Below are positions 23,085 to 35,674 of a stretch of 64,000 nucleotides of DNA, one piece after another. The stretch comes from Pocillopora verrucosa. Lineage: Eukaryota > Cnidaria > Anthozoa > Scleractinia > Pocilloporidae. The position numbers and the translations under genes are program-made. Location: contig NC_089317.1 in NCBI RefSeq assembly GCF_036669915.1, forward strand, positions 2,518,071 through 2,582,070, in the 5' to 3' direction. The notes beneath the pieces are model-generated. The model saw only the letters and a list, made by a program, of their open reading frames with translations. It had not been told where the DNA came from and searched no databases. Each line of letters starts with the position of its first letter. The first letter of the stretch is position 1.

Positions 23085-26000
23085 ATGACCTTTAAGCTGT
23101 ATTGCACGATTTTTGCTTCTATTTTCTTCTTTCAGTTTAAAGAAGCAATATTTACCGATTACAAAAGCTCTCTCGATGTTTCTAACGGAATTTTAAGCTT
23201 CGCCAATCTTTTCTCGTTTCCTAATTATCTACTGAACGCTACACCATTTGAATCTCTCTTCGTTTATGGAGAACAAGACTGCCTTCAAGCTTGTACAGAG
23301 AACCCTCGATGTCGATCGTTGAATTTCAAAGGTTCTAAATTACATGGAAAATTTCTCTGTAACCTCTTGGATACTGACAAATTTAAGTCGTTGAAGCTAT
23401 TTGGTGGAAGTTTGGATTTTCATCACTTCAGCGTGACGGTGAGTATTTTGATAAAAAAAATCCTTTTTTGAATACTTTTGTGTGTGTATTGCGTTGTGCT
23501 ATCTATAAAGACAGCAGGTAGTTTTATTAGAAAGGATATCTATCTATTTTTTTGGAAAAATTGTTTAAGTCATCTGTTACTATATAATTATTTTTAGTTT
23601 TTCTTCAAACTTGAATAAACCTTTTTTTTTAAAATGAAGTGCACCCTGACTTAAAATTTAGGAAACCTTTTTAGAAAAAAATTGCGTAATTTACGTTTAT
23701 GCTCTCAAGTTCTCCTTATAAACCAGCCTAGTTCGCATTTGCGTAAGACATACATAATATACTTCGACTTAATATTTTTATGGATGTGGCATTTTTTAGT
23801 CAAATTTTCTGACAATATCATATCTCCAACGTTAGACCAACGCCTTACGTATGGAAATTTTTCGTTCGGATTTGATTAATTATTTATGTTATTTTGAGAA
23901 AGCTGCCTTTCTTCCTTTTGACACTATGACAACTTGAGGAATGCTGAATGCAAATCTAAATGCATCGACATAAATTGAAATTTTTGATGGTGGAAAAGGG
24001 AAAATTTTCTTTTACCTGCTGAATTTTTGCATTTATTCAATGCAGGGATTTTAGCAAGTTTCATTAGTTTTCATTGGAGCGATATTTGCACAATGTTTTG
24101 TGTCTCCTTTTATCCAATTATTTGTCCAAAAAAAAAAAATACGTGTATTCAGAGAAGCAAGTCACTGCCTTTGTTGCAAAGAATCGATATCTCGACGGTA
24201 AATCGATCTCTCGTCGAACAGGAAAATCGACCTTAGTGAATCTTATCGGCTATGAGAAATCTTCCGCTTGCCTAGCTTTGTGAGGATACCACAACAACTC
24301 TGAGCCTCTAGGAACCCAGACTTCCCGTCACTCTTACCCTTAGTCAGATTGTCGGTTCTCCTTAGGCCCCCTGCGAGCTCGATCCGTGTGAGAACGGAGG
24401 GACCTGTCAACCAGTCGAGATGGCATACGACTTCAATGCGCCTGCCCACCAGGATTCTTTGGGAGGCAATGTGAGAAGTGTAAGTATGCCTGCATTTTTC
24501 AGATGAAGCAAATGTTGCTGAGAAGATGGCTCGAGGAAAGTGGAATAAAACTAAGATACTTACTCCTTCCTTACATAACTGCTTCCATGTTGCTGGTGTG
24601 CATTAAACTTCCAGATGGAGCGAAGCACCGTTGGAATAGAGCGTTATATCTCTTACCACATAGGTTCGAATCCAGATCTTAAGATTAGGAGTCCTGTTAA
24701 GAATGAGCTACATATTTTATTCGTTCTCTAATGGGACGAAAGAGAATGATAAAAAAGAGGCATTATTATTTCACAGCTATATTAAAAGAAACCTCGTGCC
24801 CAGACTTCCTCGGGGTCCCTTAAGGGCATGTATCTCAGCAAATTTGTTTCTTGTCAAATTCTTATTTTAGTGACCAAGAGCTGCGCTGAGCTGCTGGACG
24901 CTGGCTTCACAAACAATGGTGTCTACAAAATTCTTTTTAACAACTCTCAGGTGTTCGACGTGTACTGCGATCAGTCCAGCCGGGGAGGAGGTAATATTAA
25001 AAAAAACTTTACCTTATTATGCACGAAATTCCTTAGAAAAATCGCATTTGAAGACCTATGCACTTAAAGAAGAGAAGTGTTCTTTCCCATCGGCATCTTT
25101 TGACGCAATTTTAAGTGGAGCGTCGAAAGTCATCTTGGATATCTTTTATTTTGCTTTACTTTGCTGCGTGATTGGTCCTCAAAGCTTGCGCCACTTTTTA
25201 AACCGATTAGATTTAAAATTTAAACCAATCACGCTTTGATAACTTCTGTTCTCCTACGCCTAGATGTTTTTCTTGTTTTGACTTTGTGCTCACACTGTCC
25301 CTTTGGGTCATTCTTTGGGTCATTTCCCCGCCCCATTTCCCCCCCCCCCCCCTGGCTGTTATAACTTTGACTTCGGTTTTTACGACACTCAATCGAAAAA
25401 GTTATCTAAGATTTCCACACATGTAAAAATTGGAGAAAGGGAGAGAGATTGCATGGGCAAGCCATCAAGCTAGCTTCTAAAGTATGAAAGATGACACCCA
25501 AGACACGAAAACCTTCCCTTTTCTGGTCTCACGCATGCTCGCATAGCTCATAGCCTCATACTTTCCCGCGGGCGCAGTAACGATCGTGCGCAAGCGCTAA
25601 TAATCTTGGCCTGCTTGCACGATCTCCAGATGGCGCATTTGCGAATCAAGCACCGGGCGCATGGCGAAGAAATGCTTGTGTGTACTAAGCTCTAGTATTC
25701 GCGGAAGACAATTTATTTTGTATACAGGTTGGACAATGGTTTTCAAGGTTGTATCTGGCGTTTCGGCTAACGGTAAGAGCAGCTCACAGCTATGGTCTTC
25801 CCCGGAGACGATCAATGAAAATAGATCAGAGGCGTTGAACATCGATTCTTCATTCAGAGAACATTACAAGAACCGCTTTGTGCCAAATTGGCACCTTGCA
25901 AAACCCAAAGAGGTAAGTCTGTCTTAGTCGCCCGTGACAAGTTCTCTTAGTCATAATTTCTCCTTCAAATATCGATACAATACCAAGCACCCAAGAGATG

Positions 26001-27459
26001 AGAAAATTAAAAAAAGTATCAGTTAGGGGCCGGGACTATTAGTCGATCCAACACCAAATTCTCCAAACTCATAAGAAATATATGGCAGACAGTAAGGAGA
26101 ATTACCAATGAGATCTCGGTAGTGAAAGGGTTATCAAAGACTTCTTATGACGCGTATTCAGAATTCATTTAATGCTTTAATGCGTAGTAAAGCAATGGTC
26201 CATGCCAAATATTATCTGGAACTGAGAAACTTTACCTCATTTATATTCCGTTTTCTGATTGGTTTAAAAAGATCGCATCATCTATGTCGCCAATCAGATT
26301 TAAAACTGAAACCATTTTAGACATCTGTATCAGACCCCTTCTTTCTTCGCATGGTCACTTTTTGCCATCGCCATTATTGACCGAGAACCTCTCAGACGGT
26401 TCTCCTAGGGACGCTCATTATATACTGTATGGGGAAGGGGGGAAGGGAGAGGAAGAGAGGAATCTGTTTATGTCACAATAAAATTAACCTAAACCCCCAT
26501 GGGACTCTGTAGTATTTTGATGATTCCTCTAACTCGCTGGCAGTTAAACGTCTAAAGTCTCTCCTCTACACTCCATTGGCGACGACTGATCCCCCTCAGT
26601 CCCCCCCTCCCCCCCCGAATAAAACACGACTAGTTCCTCACTTATATAATTTGTTTTTTTTAGGTGCAGATAGCTTTGTACAAACGGAATGGCTCAGAGA
26701 CCCTCGTATTCGACTCTACTAGTTCTGACAACAAAAACTGGTTTTCCAAAAGTCGGATCGTTCACTCTCCGTGGACAGATTTGGAAAGCGAGCACCAGAA
26801 TTACTTCTCGATCGAGGGCTGTTGCTATGGAAGGGCTTTCTACATTTCCAGAAATCATGGCAGCTGCCATGATGCAGGATGGCTGGCTATTACTGTGAGT
26901 GCCTGTGGATGGGAAAAACGTCTTCCTCCTTTTACTGTTTTGTACAGTAACAGGACGACATACACGAGTTGGAATAAGTTCGGTAAGATTCGCGAACAAG
27001 CTATCACGTTCTTTGGTCAAGTGTTGCAAAATCACCGCTGCAAACTAATCAAAAACCTCGCGGTGTGATTGGTCCAGAAAACTCGCGCCACTATCTCAAC
27101 CAATCAGATTCAAACCAAAAACCAACAGTAATTCGACGGCTCCCGTTTTCCCGCGCTCTAAGCATTTTATTTTTTTACTCTACGTTCTGATTGGCTCCTG
27201 CTGAACCTTCCGCTTTTTTGTAATTGATTGTTGTGATTACTTTGCATTTCTGTTAAGGACAATCAATCGAAAAGTGCTTTATAGCACCGCTTTCACATTT
27301 TAGATTCGAGCCTATTCGCATTCCATTGAGAAAAGAACAGTATTTCAGTAATTACAAAATTTATAGTTCCATTTATATCACTAAGAATAATATGTCATTA
27401 TTTTTTATCGCACAGGAAATGTTGGAGTCGCAGATTTGTTTGTGGTGTATATTCGTTAA
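23085..27459 (+). CDS. Gene C: third plus-strand PAN-EGF-fibrinogen-like copy, frameshifted in EGF exon
   Basis: Exons by homology to A and B: 23085-23438, 24366-24479, 24871-24990, 25728-25912, 26664-26982 and 27416-27459. The EGF exon is 114 nt instead of 115: the AAA after GACTTC in A and B is AA here (about 24,434-24,437). Translation therefore leaves the EGF frame after the codons for YDF and meets TGA at once in exon 3. Exons 1, 3, 4, 5 and 6 are individually intact with good splice sites. Exon 5 has an in-frame loss of 15 nt after NGSET. It is either a young pseudogene, giving only a PAN domain plus part of the EGF, or a sequencing/assembly error in a short A run. An AATAAA lies at 27505-27510, where A has AATGAA. 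Confidence 0.7.
24434..24437 (+). other. Single-base deletion in gene C EGF exon
   Basis: A and B read GACTTCAAATGCGCCTGC; C reads GACTTCAATGCGCCTGC. Skipping the exon does not rescue the frame, because exon 2 enters in phase 0 and leaves in phase 1. The alternative donor GTGAGA at 24,471 would give 105 nt, also the wrong phase. Confidence 0.9.
25098..25402. mobile_element. CCAAT-rich MITE in intron 3 of gene C
   Basis: GTGATTGGTCCTCAAAGC and ACCAATCACGC blocks, with the right end CGACACTCAATCGAAAAAG. Orthologous to the element in gene B intron 3. Confidence 0.65.
27010..27275. mobile_element. CCAAT-rich MITE in intron 5 of gene C
   Basis: Orthologous to 8385-8655 and 17640-17895, with a degenerate right end GACAATCAATCGAAAAG. 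Confidence 0.6.
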
Positions 27460-27504
27460 TAATTTATTAGATAAGGTAAGTTGATTATTATAATTATTTG
27501 GAAC

Positions 27505-27510
27505 AATAAA
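27505..27510 (+). promoter_or_regulatory. Candidate poly(A) signal of gene C
   Basis: AATAAA 46 bp after the gene C stop codon. The aligned hexamer is altered in A (AATGAA) and lost in B (oligo-T), so those genes would need another site. Position and motif only. Confidence 0.35.
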
Positions 27511-29443
27511 TGTTTAAACTGTATATGGTCTTGAATATGGTTTGCGCATGTGCAGAGAAGTAAAGGACAGGGGAGGGACTTGAATGGACACACCCAGCCT
27601 AGGGCGGAGCTCAATGAGAAGATGGGGTCTAGATGTTTGCAACCCCCTTAATGAGTTTTGAGTTGCACCCATCCCCCCCCTCGTCTAACCGAACAATTAA
27701 TTTGAGCTAACCTTTATTGAACTTAGATAAACCAAATAAAAACCCAATGTGAACATGTAACATTTAACAAATAGAGAAGCCTTAACTATGCTCTGTTCTG
27801 TTGTAAAGGATGAAGGAAGCGGCTTAAGCACAAAAGAAGTGTAGGGAGAGCACTTCTTGAGTCCACTACCACCGAGATGCAGAGAGCTCCGTTATGACCT
27901 CGGCCAGGCCTCAGTTCATATGAAACGCGGGTCGTGCAAAACACATTACAACAATTCTCTCTCCTAGATATCGCTGACCGAGGTAGAAACATTAAAGCCT
28001 GTTAACTATTCAAGTTAAGTTATATATTTAGTAAGAATTTGCCAGGTAAAATAGAAATGTGTTATACTCAGTTTACTTCAAAGACTGTAGATTATAAATG
28101 ACTGCAAATACATGAAAATCATATATATGTGAACTGCGATTGAAGAAACGAATATAAAAGCGATCCTCGCAGATATGAATACTACTGAACTAGTAGTGAA
28201 AATAAGAACTGAAAAAAAAACTCAGGCCCGTACGAGATTTGAACCCAGAGGTCGCTTTCATATTCTTTATTCTAAAGTACTTTCTTTTTATTGGATGCTT
28301 AAAGTAAAAAAGGATTACCGTAGTTTTTTTTTTTGAGAACATGAAACTCTATGACTGGTCCAAAATAAAAAATCGTAAGGAACTCAATGGAACTCAAAAT
28401 TTCACATTTCCTCAAGAAGCTTCGCTTCTTGGCCAGATCATGATTTACTTTTTGGAAAATCTCTCAGCCGCGGACTTTAAGTTATCAGCTGACATGCCAG
28501 CCCCTTGAAGAGAATATTTAGTATTATATAAGTATAATTTAAAGAAATGTAAAAGTTAAGCCACCGAAGTTTACAGTAACTTCAACTTTGCTTAACCTAT
28601 CTGCCTAGGTTATTTTGTTATCAGATATATGATAAACCCTATCCATATAAGGACACCATGAGCGTCGAGGTCTTGTGATAACAGCAGTTTTAATATTTTC
28701 AACACTGCACTTCTTGTAGCGTAAGGAAAACTAAAAACTCATTAAAAAAACAATTTTCCGTGTAAAGCGTGGTTTATGTGATTTTTATACAACAAAACAG
28801 TTACAGCAAATTTTTTTCTGCTATTTAGAGTCAGCCCAAACTGTTTCTTTGATATACCTATTTTGTATTTAGTTGACAAAATTCCAAGGATCTTAGTTGT
28901 AAACAAGAAGGTTTGGGGTTATGAAAAATGTCATAAATAACAGGGTGGGGCTAAGTTTTGTTCTAAGGTGCATGTACCTATAAGTTAATGTTAAAGGTAA
29001 TCCGAATAGGAATTCCTTGAAAGAATTGAAAGAATCGAGTTGAAGTTTCGGTTCACTACAATCCTAGAAGCTGAAACACATAAACACATTTCTCCTAAAG
29101 AATTGTTTAAATTGAATCATGATGAAGAATAAAACAGCACTTTTCTCCATTTGACTTGAAGATAGTTTTACTTTTGCATTTGATGAATAAACAGATTGAG
29201 CAGCCTTATGGTATTTTTCAAAATTTTGCCTTGGCTTAAACTTCGACTTTCAATCCAGGGTTTTTACCATCTGTTCATCGAAAAAAAAAGTTTTGACTGC
29301 TGAAATTTTTTTCTGTGGATTCTGGAGTATATATCCTATTATCATCTAGCTTTGAACCTAAGGTGGAGGCAAAGTTTCTTTATAGTTTAACTCTGAGACT
29401 TGTAAACGTGCTGAACAGCAGATTTAAGACTCATTATCGTTGC
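27511..29443. other. Convergent intergenic region between genes C and D; no gene
   Basis: This is the 3'-to-3' space between the plus-strand and minus-strand halves of the cluster. It holds the rearranged tRNA-half foldback (28,125-28,270, T-arm antisense) and the end of unit 3. The ORF at 27786-27992 is a shadow of a repeat shared with units 1 and 2. No structured RNA or coding frame is evident. Confidence 0.5.
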
Positions 29444-32400
29444 TTAACGAATATATACCACCATAACATCAGCGGTGCCCATGTTTTCTGAGAAGAAACA
29501 AATTAGAAATCACTTTCAATTACCACACTACTCCAATATAAGCTGAAACACAAGCCCAAAACATACTCAAAATGTTGCTTTTTTCAAAACGTTTTCAATC
29601 TTGAAAATTTTTTAATCCCCTTCGAAAGTGTCCGTAATTTACTTGAGTGAGGTGCAAGATAACTTTTTTTTTATCAATTGATTTGATAATTTAAATTGGC
29701 CACCGTAAAGAGTCCTTAAAACTGACGTTTCGAGTGTCAGCCCTTCGTCAAAGCGAAGGCCTGAAATTATACGCGTGATTTCAGAAAGTTTTCTTTCATT
29801 TTCAAGTAATTTGATTGGCTACCTTAAACAAGGCTTGAAATCTGGGTGGTTGTTGTTTTTAAGCAAATCTTTCTCATTGGTTGTGAAAAAGATGCGACTG
29901 ATTTAGAGTAAAAATTGTGTGCTTCGTGAATCAACTGCACCTGTGAGAGCCGCTAAGATTGCAAGGGTCACCAGGGATTTCAAAGTGGATGTTTTCAAGC
30001 GGTAAATTGACAGTTACCAGCTTCCTTCATTTTCCCTTACCTGTGCGTTTGAAGGAAGTATAGGTCGTCAGTTTACTGTACAATGTGGTTGATTCCGGAT
30101 GTTTTCCCTCCCAGTCACAATTTGCGGAAGCTGTGGCGAGCCAACCTGCATCTTCAGAACAGCCTCCATGGTTCCTGACGATATAGAAGTCTCTTTTAGT
30201 ACAGCAGCCTTCGATTGAGAAGAAAAGAAGCGGTTCAGTATTGAGATCTGTCCAGGGAGAGTCAGTGACGCGAGTTTCTGAGAACCAATTGACGTTGTTA
30301 GAGCTTGTAGAATTGAAGACAATAGAAAGATCTTCTTTCCCTTCTGTGTACAGCACCACTCGTGCCTGGAAGCGAGAAAAAAGGAAATGAATCCATAAAG
30401 GAAACAAAAAATGAAGGAACATCCCACGAAATTGGAGAATTAACCACGTAGACCTCTTCGGAGAAAGTGCCTCACTCCCAGAGGTCCGTGTAATGTAGTC
30501 ATATCTATGGGAGAGTAGCAAGGATAATTCAAGTTGCGTTATACTAAAGCTGAACTGGAGTGGAAGCTGCACTAGTTGCTCTTGTTTGCAGGACTCGAGC
30601 TTTCAGTGACAACGATGCTTGATTTCCCCTCGCCACTGTCCCATGACTAACATCGTTTCAAAAGACATGAAAGCCTAAAACATCTGTGTAGATTACCTCA
30701 TCTCTGCAACGCGAATTTCATTCATAACTATGTCGCTACTCCGAGCCTTTAATTTAAATTAATAATAATTATCATTAAATTACAAGTCTACCTCGGTAGG
30801 GTTCACAGTCTGCCAGTTCGTCACCATGCGGTTCTTGTAATGAGCTTTGAAATCTGAATTGGTGGTCAGTGCTTCTGGTTTGTCTTCGTTCAAAACACTC
30901 GACGATGTCCATAGCTGGTGAGGAATAGTGGAAACGCCGGACACCAGTTTAAAAACCATCGTCCAACCTGTAAGATAGAGGATGGTTTGTCATCGACAAG
31001 AGGTAAATAAGGTAAAAAAGGTTACGATAAGTGATAGCTGTTAATGCAGTCGTATATTAAGTATTATCGTTTTAAGATTTTAGATATATGAAAATTTCAC
31101 ATATTTTCACTGCGGTGGAGATCCTCGCAGCTCCTAATTTCATCTCTCCACCGCAGTGCAAATATGTGAAATTTTCATATATCTAAAATCTTCATTCACT
31201 TGGATGTTTATTTGTACCCAATTCATTGACTAGCTCCCAGTTGGCTTGTTAGCTCAATTGGTAGAGCGCTGCACCGGTATCGCAGAAGTCATGGGTTCAA
31301 ATCCCGTACAGGCCTGAATTTTTTTCAGGTCCTATTTACAACTACTCGTTTCAGTAGTGTTCTTAGCTGCGAGGATCTCCTAATTTCATATTATCGTTTT
31401 GTTAGAAGCTGTGCGATACGTTAATTATTCTCATTGACATTTAGAAGGGATTTCGTTTATTTATACATAACTTGGCAAACATGTATGCGGCACCTTTTTT
31501 TTTATCGTCCCATGTATGGTACTGTTTCATGTGCTTACAACGGGACCTTCAGTGTGTTTCCTTCGACTAAGCCGAGAGTTGTGAGTGGGAGTCAACCGAA
31601 GCATAGGGGCAAAATTGTTGAATCAAGCGAATAAATCGTGAGTTTATAAGGAAACGGGGTACGGCCTTTTCACGTTTTCGACAGTTTGTCTCACGATGAA
31701 TCCATTTCCTATGTGGATTGTGATGTTTTCTGTCAATAAGGTCGAATACATGCGCATTACGTTATGAAGCTTTCGTCTCAGGAATACCACCCCATCACAC
31801 CTTAAAGTATTTTTGAATGAAAACTCATTAGCGCGAGTAGGGCCTCAAAAGTCCACGTTTAAGATGGCAGACGTTTAGGTAAGTGAACGCATTTCGATCG
31901 TGTGCCGTAAAACCAAACCAAAGTTATCACTGCAGCTAATCATAAAGAAAAGGAAAATATCATTAGGAGCCAATGAGAACCCAAGTTAAAAACAACCAAA
32001 CTGTGTAAAGTGCTGGAAAACGCAAAGTCATGATTGGATTTAGTTTTGCACTTGATTGGTTCAGAGAGTGGGGCAAGTTTCCGGACCAATTACAGAGCGA
32101 AGAAAAGCAAAACAACTGTAATCCCACACTGCTTTCGACACTCAATTGAAAATTTCTCTATATAAATAATAATGAATTCATTACCTCCTCCTCTACTGAA
32201 CTGGTCACAGTAGACATTTATCAACCCTTCTGACTGGCTGGGCTTGATGACGTAAACTCCACTCAGAATATATCCAGCGTTGAGTAATTCGATACAGCTT
32301 CGATATGCTATGAAATAGAATTCAATGACAGTACGGTGCATGCAAACGCCACAAGCAAATTTATAAATAAAAGTAGGGGTGTGATCCTGAATACATCACC

Positions 32401-34342
32401 AGAGAATAAGATTAAAGTGTTTTAGGCTGATATAATTGCCGTTAGGAAGTCTCCTTCATCCGTGCTTCCGGCGATTAGAAAAATAGGTCGTGACGACCAA
32501 ATTTACAGAGAAATTTGTCAATTTTGCGACATGTGTTTAGTGGTCATATGGAACGCCGTTACGTTTTATGGCCTAAAGTTAAGCAAGGAAGACATCTGGC
32601 TTAGAATATGTTAAGATATTGCACAGAACATCCTTTTCCGCTTTTTTTATTTTTTATTCTTTTTGCATAAGGAAAGAAACGAGAGGGAAAATAGTTTTGA
32701 CGGGAAAAATTGTGGTAGCGGCGTCGGAAGTCACTACTTCATCTGTGTGAGTTTTTTTTCAGGCAACAACAATTTTATTTCTTGCAGCCATTGTTTGATT
32801 TTAGTTGATCAATTTGCGACTTTGAAAGTTACGATCTCTGGTTCTTTTGGCGTAAATAGTGACAAAGTGTCAAAAGAATGACGCAAAACGGGTTATACCA
32901 TCTGACCAGTTCGTATAAGATAGTGGTTTTTGACCTTCGATTAAGCCTCTGATATTTTACATCTTTTCCGTTTTAAACCGTCAAACTGTCCTCTTAGATT
33001 GTATTTCTAAAAGTATTTCACTGGGACATAACTTTGATCTATTGCGGCAAGGATAGTGAAGATAATATTTCAAATGCTTACTTACAGATGTTGCAAAGTT
33101 TTCCTTGTAGACCCGGCGGGCAGGTGCATTTGAAGTCATACTGGCCTCTCACTGAGTAACAGGTCCCTCCGTTCAAACATGGATCGTTCTGGCAAGGGGA
33201 CTGGTGAGAGACAACAAAACAAGAAGAAGTTTGTTTTAAATTAATTTTCAAAATCGCCACAAAAAATGTGAATAAGATTAAAAAAGCATTTAGGCTGATA
33301 AATGTGAAAAGGAGAAAAGCAGTTGATAGGAGGGTTTCAATGGAGTAACGGCTATTACGGCTGACAGTTAAAATTTTGATTTTATATCCGTGACTCAAGT
33401 ATACAATAATTCAGCTGTTTCGTGCCAAAAAAAAAAGAAAACGGCATCAGAATTTTCAGTGTCCGAAAAAAATATAAATGAATCAAAAACAACCGATCGC
33501 GTGTTATTAGCCTTTGCCTAGGAATCCTTTTTTAGCCACTGCGATAAAAACTGACGGATTGACAGTGGTCATGGCTTCAGAAATTGTGATCAATACAGAA
33601 ACTGAAAACAAGACAAATAATGGAGCTTTACTTCTAAACTAAAAACGCCTTAATCAGTTTTCATTTCAAGAAATTGAAGTATTCAGGTTAAAAACATAAA
33701 ACAAATTGGTTTTGTCTATGTATACACTTAAAGTATATTAATACAACGCCAGTGTGGCTCCTCGATTGTTTATCACAAATAACCTAGCGCGGTGATGGAA
33801 GATAGAAATTATGATACCAATTCTAGAACATATTTATCATAATTTAGTTATTCATAAACCAAAAATTCGACAATTTGACCTTCAACCTTCCGATAATTTC
33901 AAAAGTATTTTTGCGATAACAATGTGCCCTTGGTTTCCAATAATAGAACGAGATTGTTTATAAAAGATCTTACCGTGAAGCTGTAATGGTGAAAACCTTC
34001 GCTCACATTGAATAATTGCGGGAAGGTGAACTTATCAGTGTCTAGTAAATAACAGAGAAACCTTCCATCATTCCCAGCGGCTATCTTGAAATTCACAGAC
34101 TGGCAGTTTGACGTGTTGATACATCCTAAAAGACATTCCTCTTCTCTTTTAACTTCGTAAGATATGTTTGATGAAGAGTTTAATTGATGGCGACGAAAAG
34201 GCATCGGATTACCGAACAAAAAATATCCATTCGAGTAAGAATTCTTGAAATTTGTTGACTCGGCCACACTGTATGCGAAAAGAAAAGGACATAAAATGAA
34301 GAGGAAGCAACTGTAAGTGTTGGCGACACGATCCAGTTTCAT
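29444..34342 (-). CDS. Gene D: secreted PAN/apple-EGF-fibrinogen-like protein, divergent family member
   Basis: Minus-strand exons 34342-33974, 33200-33086, 32307-32185, 30967-30792, 30365-30041 and 29487-29444 splice in frame to 383 aa with intron phases 0,1,1,0,1, as in A-C. Signal peptide 1-28; PAN/apple about 30-123 ([23 protein letters not shown]); EGF 124-162 (CLNGGTC, CTCPPG); fibrinogen-like start ([20 protein letters not shown]); GWTMVFK block (203-261); Cys-rich block ([25 protein letters not shown]); tail [14 protein letters not shown]. Five or more N-X-S/T sites. The exon 5-intron 5 part was copied into 10,805-11,722, where it decayed. Extracellular role inferred from domains. Confidence 0.8.
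29690..29780. repeat. Fragment of the GTCAGCCCTTCG foldback repeat
   Basis: The sequence ATTGGCCACCGTAAAG...ACTGACGTTTCGAGTGTCAGCCCTTCGTC matches one arm of the palindromic elements at 55,420-55,550 and 61,690-61,830. The duplicated gene D relic begins at the same CAGCCCTTCGTC (10,806), so this repeat lies at a rearrangement breakpoint. Confidence 0.6.
31074..31192. repeat. Inverted repeat (48-bp arms) beside tRNA-like sequence, intron 3 of gene D
   Basis: The left arm 31,074-31,121 (AAGATTTTAGATATATGAAA...) pairs almost perfectly with 31,145-31,192. The loop contains ATCCTCGCAGCTCC. The motifs ATATATGAAAATY and CTGCGAGGATC also mark the foldbacks near 9,885, 19,070, 28,125 and 58,566, so this belongs to the same composite family. 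Confidence 0.75.
31243..31315 (+). tRNA. tRNA-Thr(GGT)-like sequence, likely SINE/tRNA-derived
   Basis: It folds as a cloverleaf by eye. The acceptor arm GGCTTGT pairs with ACAGGCC (7 bp with one G-T), the D arm is GCTC/GAGC, and the anticodon arm is CTGC/GCAG with loop CCGGTAT (anticodon GGT). The T arm ATGGG/CCCGT encloses TTCAAAT. Box A-like (TAGCTCAATTGG) and box B (GGTTCAAATCC) are present. Against a functional tRNA are C instead of T at position 33, an A-C mismatch closing the anticodon loop, and the 3'-half copies elsewhere in foldbacks. A CAGGCCTGAA-T7-CAGG hairpin follows directly; the T run could end Pol III transcription. It sits in an intron of gene D on the opposite strand. Confidence 0.55.
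31922..32150. mobile_element. CCAAT-rich MITE in intron 3 of gene D
   Basis: ACCAATTACAGAGCG, GATTGGTTCAGAG and a right end CGACACTCAATTGAAAA. It is a different insertion from those in the A-C introns, which shows that the family was active more than once here. Confidence 0.6.
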
Positions 34343-35674
34343 CTTTACGGATGGAGGTAGTCTGTGAAGAATGTTCTCTAATTACGCGCGTTTGATTAAT
34401 CAATTTTTCCTAAAGAATAGTATTGTTTTGAAAACATCAATAATTCATTGTCAGATGAGTGATTTCCAACAGTGAGGGTGACGCATCTGTGAAGGTGAAG
34501 GGTAATGGTCAGCACTCATGTCTTCGTCCAAGGGAAGTGTTGCAACGACTTGTTGTTAAGTTTGTGCGTTTTAATAAATAGCTCTCACACTAAACATAAA
34601 CAGTATGTACACTATCTACCTTCTTAAAGCTACTACGTAAATGATAGTTAAACATTGTAGGCAGAGAACATATCATTTCAAGGTTAACAAGAATGATAAA
34701 AGGATGGTTAACATTTTCCATTTTCAATAAGCGAAAAGGATGGTAAATATTTTTCCATTTTTAGGTACTAAAATACACAAGAAGCACCATAACTAATTTC
34801 GAAAACTACCAACCATTTGGCATTTTCCGGTGAAAGAATATGAAATATGAATTTACACATACAAGAAAACTTTATCTTTTCTTAATGCTTTGTGTGCTAT
34901 TTTACTAGTTTTCTTAGCAATTTTGAGCTTCCCAGTCTCAGACATAAAAGGCATGCCTTGATAACTACATGCCAGGTATTTTTTTCTGAAGTTAAGAGTC
35001 AATGTTTTAAACGTTTATACAACTTACAACATTCAAATGCAATAACAAAGACAATGTAGAGAGCAGAATACGACAACAAAAAGAAAGAAAGGAATGGTAA
35101 GAGAAATGCCAAATGACAGAGGCATCCAAAGAACTTCTTAAAGTTAATATGTTGAGACTCACTTTCGGACAAATATACACCAACACTTTAACTCCTTCAC
35201 AAGCTAATTTTCTAGGACATTTTTGACGTTGCGAAACAGTCCTCAAATAAAAATGCAATTTGTAAACCTCGATGGACAAAAGAATCCTATTGAAATTCAG
35301 TTCAAATTGGCTTGGTCGCATCCAGTGACACATTCCTCATTCTGCTTGCCACGCACAAGAGCTATTGTGGTATTGAATTGACTGGGACATTTTTATTACA
35401 GAACATTTTATAGCGGATATTATATAAGTAAGTAGAAACCAGGGAACGGGTCAATAAGCAGATGTCTGACTGTGTACATAACTTTCAATGAAATTTTGAT
35501 AAAATAATTGCTATTTCAGCCCGTTCGCTGTCCTGCCTAAGACAGTGAGTCAGTTATATAGCGCTTCTGAAAGAGTTTGTTGATTTAAGAAGGTTGTCTT
35601 GCATTGATGTGCCAAAAACTTATCTGAGCATCAATTTATAGTCATTCATGTCCATCTCCTGGTGAGTCTTTGGA
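34343..35674. other. Intergenic between gene D start and gene E end; nothing recognised
   Basis: AT-rich sequence of about 1.3 kb upstream of gene D. The ORF at 35007-35333 shows no domain. No repeat element or promoter motif is identified with confidence. Confidence 0.5.

Larger units (their letters stand above)
20451..29290 (+). repeat. Tandem duplication unit 3 (carries gene C)
   Basis: Third copy. It includes the left segment shared with unit 1 (GAGATTTAATTTGATTGTG near 20,737 and 2,302) and runs without a break into the 3' side of gene D. This suggests that the unit 3-gene D junction is the ancestral arrangement from which units 1 and 2 were copied. Confidence 0.75.

Noticed and set aside
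24366-24479. Rescue of gene C by skipping exon 2 or using donor GTGAGA at 24,471
   Set aside because: Both give the wrong phase for exon 3, so neither restores the protein.
30027-30572. 181-codon ORF read as one exon of gene D
   Set aside because: Only 30365-30041 matches the family exon. The upstream hydrophobic part lies in the intron before a clear acceptor at 30,366.
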